A stretch of DNA of 64,000 bases from JAHQVI01 sp963749875 (GTDB lineage Bacteria > Pseudomonadota > Alphaproteobacteria > Rhizobiales > Rhodomicrobiaceae). The stretch is from the NCBI GenBank assembly GCA_963749875.1, contig CAVVOX010000003.1, positions 124,001 to 188,000 of the forward strand, read 5' to 3'. The notes beneath the pieces were generated by a model. It saw only the letters and a list, made by a program, of their open reading frames with translations. It was not told the origin of the DNA and made no database searches. The translations under genes and the position numbers were made by a program. This document shows positions 62,209-64,000 of the stretch, piece by piece (positions within the stretch are counted from its first letter, which is position 1; every line of letters starts with the position of its first letter).

Positions 62209-63203
62209 TAATCGCGATACCAGTCGACGAAGCGGCCGATGCCTTCGTCAATGGGTGTGTCGGGCGCAAAACCGACATCCCGCATGAGGTCGTCGACATC
62301 GGCATAGGTTGCCAGCACATCGCCCGGCTGCATCGGCAGGAAGGTCTTTTCCGCCACCCGGCCGGTGGCCTTTTCGATGGCCGCGATGAAATCCATTAGC
62401 TCCACCGCATTGTGATTGCCGATATTGTAGAGCCGGTAAGGCGCCGCGGACCGCCCCGGATCGGGCGAAGCGCTGTCCCAGGCCGGGTCCGGCTTCGGCA
62501 CGCGATCGAGCACCCGGATGACCCCTTCGACAATATCGTCGATATAGGTGAAGTCGCGCGCGTGCTTGCCGTGATTGAAGACCTCGATCGGCTCGCCGGC
62601 GAGGATCTTCTTTGTGAAAGAGAAATAGGCCATGTCGGGCCGGCCCCACGGCCCGTAGACGGTGAAGAAGCGCAGTCCGGTGACGGGCAGAGCGTAAAGA
62701 TGGGCATAGCTGTGCGCCATCAGCTCATTGGACTTCTTCGTCGCCCCATAAAGGCTCAAAGGGTGATCGACATTGTGGTGCACGCTGAACGGCATTTCGG
62801 TATTGGCGCCATAGACGGAGGAGGAGGAGGCGAAAACGAGGTGCTCCACGCTGCTCGCCCGGCAGCCTTCCAGAATGTTGAGGAAGCCGGTTATGTTCGA
62901 ATCGACATAGGCGTGCGGATTGACGAGGGAGTAACGCACCCCGGCCTGCGCGGCGAGATGGATGACGCGCTGCGGCTTCTCGCTTCTGAAGACGGCTTCC
63001 ATCGCCGCGCGGTCCGCAAGGTCCGCCCGCTCGAAATAAAAGCCGTTGCGGCCCCCAAGCTGGGCGAGCCTGTCGCGCTTCAGCGCCGGGTCATAATAGT
63101 CGTTCAGATTATCGAGGCCGACGACTTCATGTCCGAGATCGAGGAGCCTCTTTGCCGTGAAGAAGCCGATGAAGCCAGCGGCGCCGGTGACAAGAATTTT
63201 CAT
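62196..63203 (-). CDS. NAD-dependent epimerase, UDP-glucuronate 4-epimerase type
   Basis: A 335-residue SDR-superfamily enzyme. MKILVTGAAGFIGFFTAKRL holds the GxxGxxG NAD site, LDNLNDYYDPALKRDRL is the mark of the LspL/Cap1J UDP-glucuronate epimerase group, ASSSSVYGANTEMPF carries the catalytic serine and YGATKKSNELMAHSYAHLY the YxxxK pair. Then GLRFFTVYGPWGRPDMAYFS and HARDFTYIDDIVEGVIRVLD. It would make UDP-galacturonate for lipopolysaccharide or capsule, perhaps for the polysaccharide made by the cluster at the left end. It is convergent with the FkbM-like gene. Confidence 0.88.
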   Translation of the reverse strand: MKILVTGAAGFIGFFTAKRLLDLGHEVVGLDNLNDYYDPALKRDRLAQLGGRNGFYFERADLADRAAMEAVFRSEKPQRVIHLAAQAGVRYSLVNPHAYVDSNITGFLNILEGCRASSVEHLVFASSSSVYGANTEMPFSVHHNVDHPLSLYGATKKSNELMAHSYAHLYALPVTGLRFFTVYGPWGRPDMAYFSFTKKILAGEPIEVFNHGKHARDFTYIDDIVEGVIRVLDRVPKPDPAWDSASPDPGRSAAPYRLYNIGNHNAVELMDFIAAIEKATGRVAEKTFLPMQPGDVLATYADVDDLMRDVGFAPDTPIDEGIGRFVDWYRDYYRV

Positions 63204-63399
63204 GATTCACTCGAGACGAGCCGAAGAAGACGTGTAAAGCGCCCGGCTGAGGCGCTCTCCGATTGACGTCATAAGTGACCAGTATTATACACGCAACAAA
63301 GTTTCCTTGCCCTCGCGGCCCCGTTGCCGCGGCGAAGGTTGATCTTCGCGGTCCAAGCCGGGCAAGTCCGACATCAGATTTTCAAGGTAATAGTGAGCA

Positions 63400-63666
63400 A
63401 TGGCCAACACCAAGTCCGCTAAGAAGGCGGTTCGCGTAACTGAACGCCGCACGGCAATGAACAAAGATCGCCGCAGCCGCATCCGCACCTTTATTCGCAG
63501 GGTCGAGGAGGCGATCGCATCCGGCGACAAGACCGCAGCCGAATCGGCGCTGAGGGCCGCGCAGCCCGAGATTATGCGCGGAGCGCAAAAAGGTGTCATG
63601 CACAAGGCAAACGCCTCCCGCAAAATCTCCCGGCTTTCGGCGCGAATCCGTGCTCTGGCGAGCTGA
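63400..63666 (+). CDS. rpsT: 30S ribosomal protein S20
   Basis: An 88-residue basic protein, fully helical, that binds 16S rRNA. It starts ANTKSAKKAVRVTERRTAMN and continues KDRRSRIRTFIRRVEEAIAS, with the C-terminal MRGAQKGVMHKANASRKISR and LSARIRAL. The length is the family norm. In this class the gene usually stands just before dnaA. An intrinsic terminator follows 48 bp after the stop. Confidence 0.97.
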   Translation: MANTKSAKKAVRVTERRTAMNKDRRSRIRTFIRRVEEAIASGDKTAAESALRAAQPEIMRGAQKGVMHKANASRKISRLSARIRALAS

Positions 63667-63713
63667 GTTTTACGCCCATTTGCGACTCTCAAGTCCCTGT
63701 TGCTTTTCTGCCA

Positions 63714-63745
63714 CGCCCAGCATTTGCTGGGCGTTTCTGCTTTTC
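63714..63745 (+). terminator. Rho-independent terminator after rpsT
   Basis: CGCCCAGC-ATTT-GCTGGGCG, a perfect 8-bp G+C-rich stem (63714-63721 and 63726-63733) with a 4-nt loop, followed by TTTCTGCTTTT. Confidence 0.8.
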
Positions 63746-63759
63746 GCGCTTGCAAATTA

Positions 63760-63958
63760 GATTCTGTTTCGAATCAACGCGTTAACTCTTTGCTAACGAA
63801 ATGCAACCTAAGATTGATGAGCAGTGTTTTCGGCAATCAAGTAAAAAATTGACCAATATGAGCGGATTCGTATTGACCCGTAGGAATTGATTGCCGACTC
63901 AGTGGCTGTAGCGTTTTTCGTTGTTTTTCAATTGGTTGGCGTAACAATGGTGAGTTGA
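63760..63958. promoter_or_regulatory. Region before the putative dnaA with clustered GANTC sites and a CtrA-like box
   Basis: GANTC occurs at 63760, 63771, 63865 and 63896, plus one at 63684 beyond the terminator: five in about 217 bp, against roughly one expected. TTAACTCTTTGCTAAC at 63782 is one mismatch from the CtrA consensus TTAA-N7-TTAA. I see no good match to the DnaA box TTATCCACA here, so the region is better described as the dnaA promoter, with the origin perhaps close by. Confidence 0.5.
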
Positions 63959-64000
63959 ATGAATGGCGAATTTGAGTTCCCGCCTCTTCGCTCGCGAGCC
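63959..64000 (+). CDS. Start of the next gene, possibly dnaA (cut by window end)
   Basis: ATG 63959 opens a frame of 14 codons (MNGEFEFPPLRSRA) that is still open at the last base. GGTGAG lies 6-10 nt upstream. It follows rpsT, which is the place of dnaA in related genomes. The few residues cannot prove it. Confidence 0.4.
   Translation, partial: MNGEFEFPPLRSRA

Noticed and set aside
63734..63958. Replication origin with DnaA boxes
   Set aside because: No good match to TTATCCACA was found. Only a promoter-like region with GANTC sites can be supported.

Overview
The window looks like part of the chromosome of an alphaproteobacterium, most probably a member of the Hyphomicrobiales (Rhizobiales). 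The signs are an RNase E with a long acidic insertion in its S1 domain, the cell-cycle methyltransferase CcrM with a CtrA-type box in front of it, a Tad/Cpa pilus locus, the aroQ-accB-accC-aat block, an ExoF/ExoP-like polysaccharide export set, and the order ubiB-ubiE-mutM-echA-rpsT that in this group leads into dnaA and the replication origin. I cannot name the genus from sequence alone. There are no tRNA genes, no CRISPR array and no prophage that I can see.

Layout. Positions 1-11,000 hold a surface-polysaccharide cluster: three glycosyltransferases, a Wzx-type flippase, a pyruvyl transferase, a GSA-type aminotransferase, a BY-kinase/co-polymerase and an outer-membrane export protein. Positions 11,300-17,100 carry a DUF2155 protein, aat, accC, accB, aroQ, a periplasmic DsbA-like thiol protein and a BepA-like M48 protease. 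An aminotransferase and a complete IS630-family element follow (17,283-19,730), then divergent rne and a cell-wall amidase, PBP1a, prfB, dapD, an atypical pyruvate-kinase-like gene and a HAD nucleotidase. Positions 32,300-36,400 look like an accessory insertion in a normally compact dapD-HAD-argB neighbourhood: a PAS-GGDEF-EAL protein, a small conserved-looking protein and gene remnants. Next come argB, a Clp-N-domain membrane-anchored fusion protein, an NlpC/P60 peptidase coupled to an M17 aminopeptidase, and a GST. Positions 42,400-50,600 are a tad/cpa pilus locus (tadD, tadC, tadB, cpaF, cpaE, a very short cpaD, cpaC, cpaB). Then rnpB, a small zinc-ribbon gene, ccrM, a methionine/one-carbon operon (ArsR-methyltransferase fusion, metF, homocysteine-methyltransferase module of MetH), a histone-H1-like protein, ubiB, ubiE, mutM, an enoyl-CoA hydratase, an FkbM-like gene, a UDP-glucuronate-type epimerase, rpsT and probably the first codons of dnaA.

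Four themes deserve attention. (1) At least four genes are frame-disrupted as read (prfB beyond its normal programmed frameshift, metF, the GGDEF/EAL gene twice, the pyruvate-kinase-like gene). In the two essential or near-essential ones the extra base sits exactly where a GANTC site, the target of the CcrM encoded here, would be expected. In the GGDEF/EAL gene the extra bases sit in T8 and C11 runs. This looks more like residual sequencing error linked to methylation and homopolymers than biology, but it is testable. (2) A family of about 55-bp palindromes bordered by CTAG occurs three times. Its CTAG served as the IS630 target in one copy and supplies the stop codon of a gene in another. A second, MITE-like hairpin supplies a stop codon at the left end of the window. 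(3) CcrM/CtrA cell-cycle control is visible: a perfect TTAA-N7-TTAA box by ccrM, a one-mismatch box by the pilus operon, and five GANTC sites plus a CtrA-like box in the 230 bp before the putative dnaA. (4) The least understood protein is the Clp-N/disordered/beta-domain/membrane-anchor fusion at 37,464-39,227.
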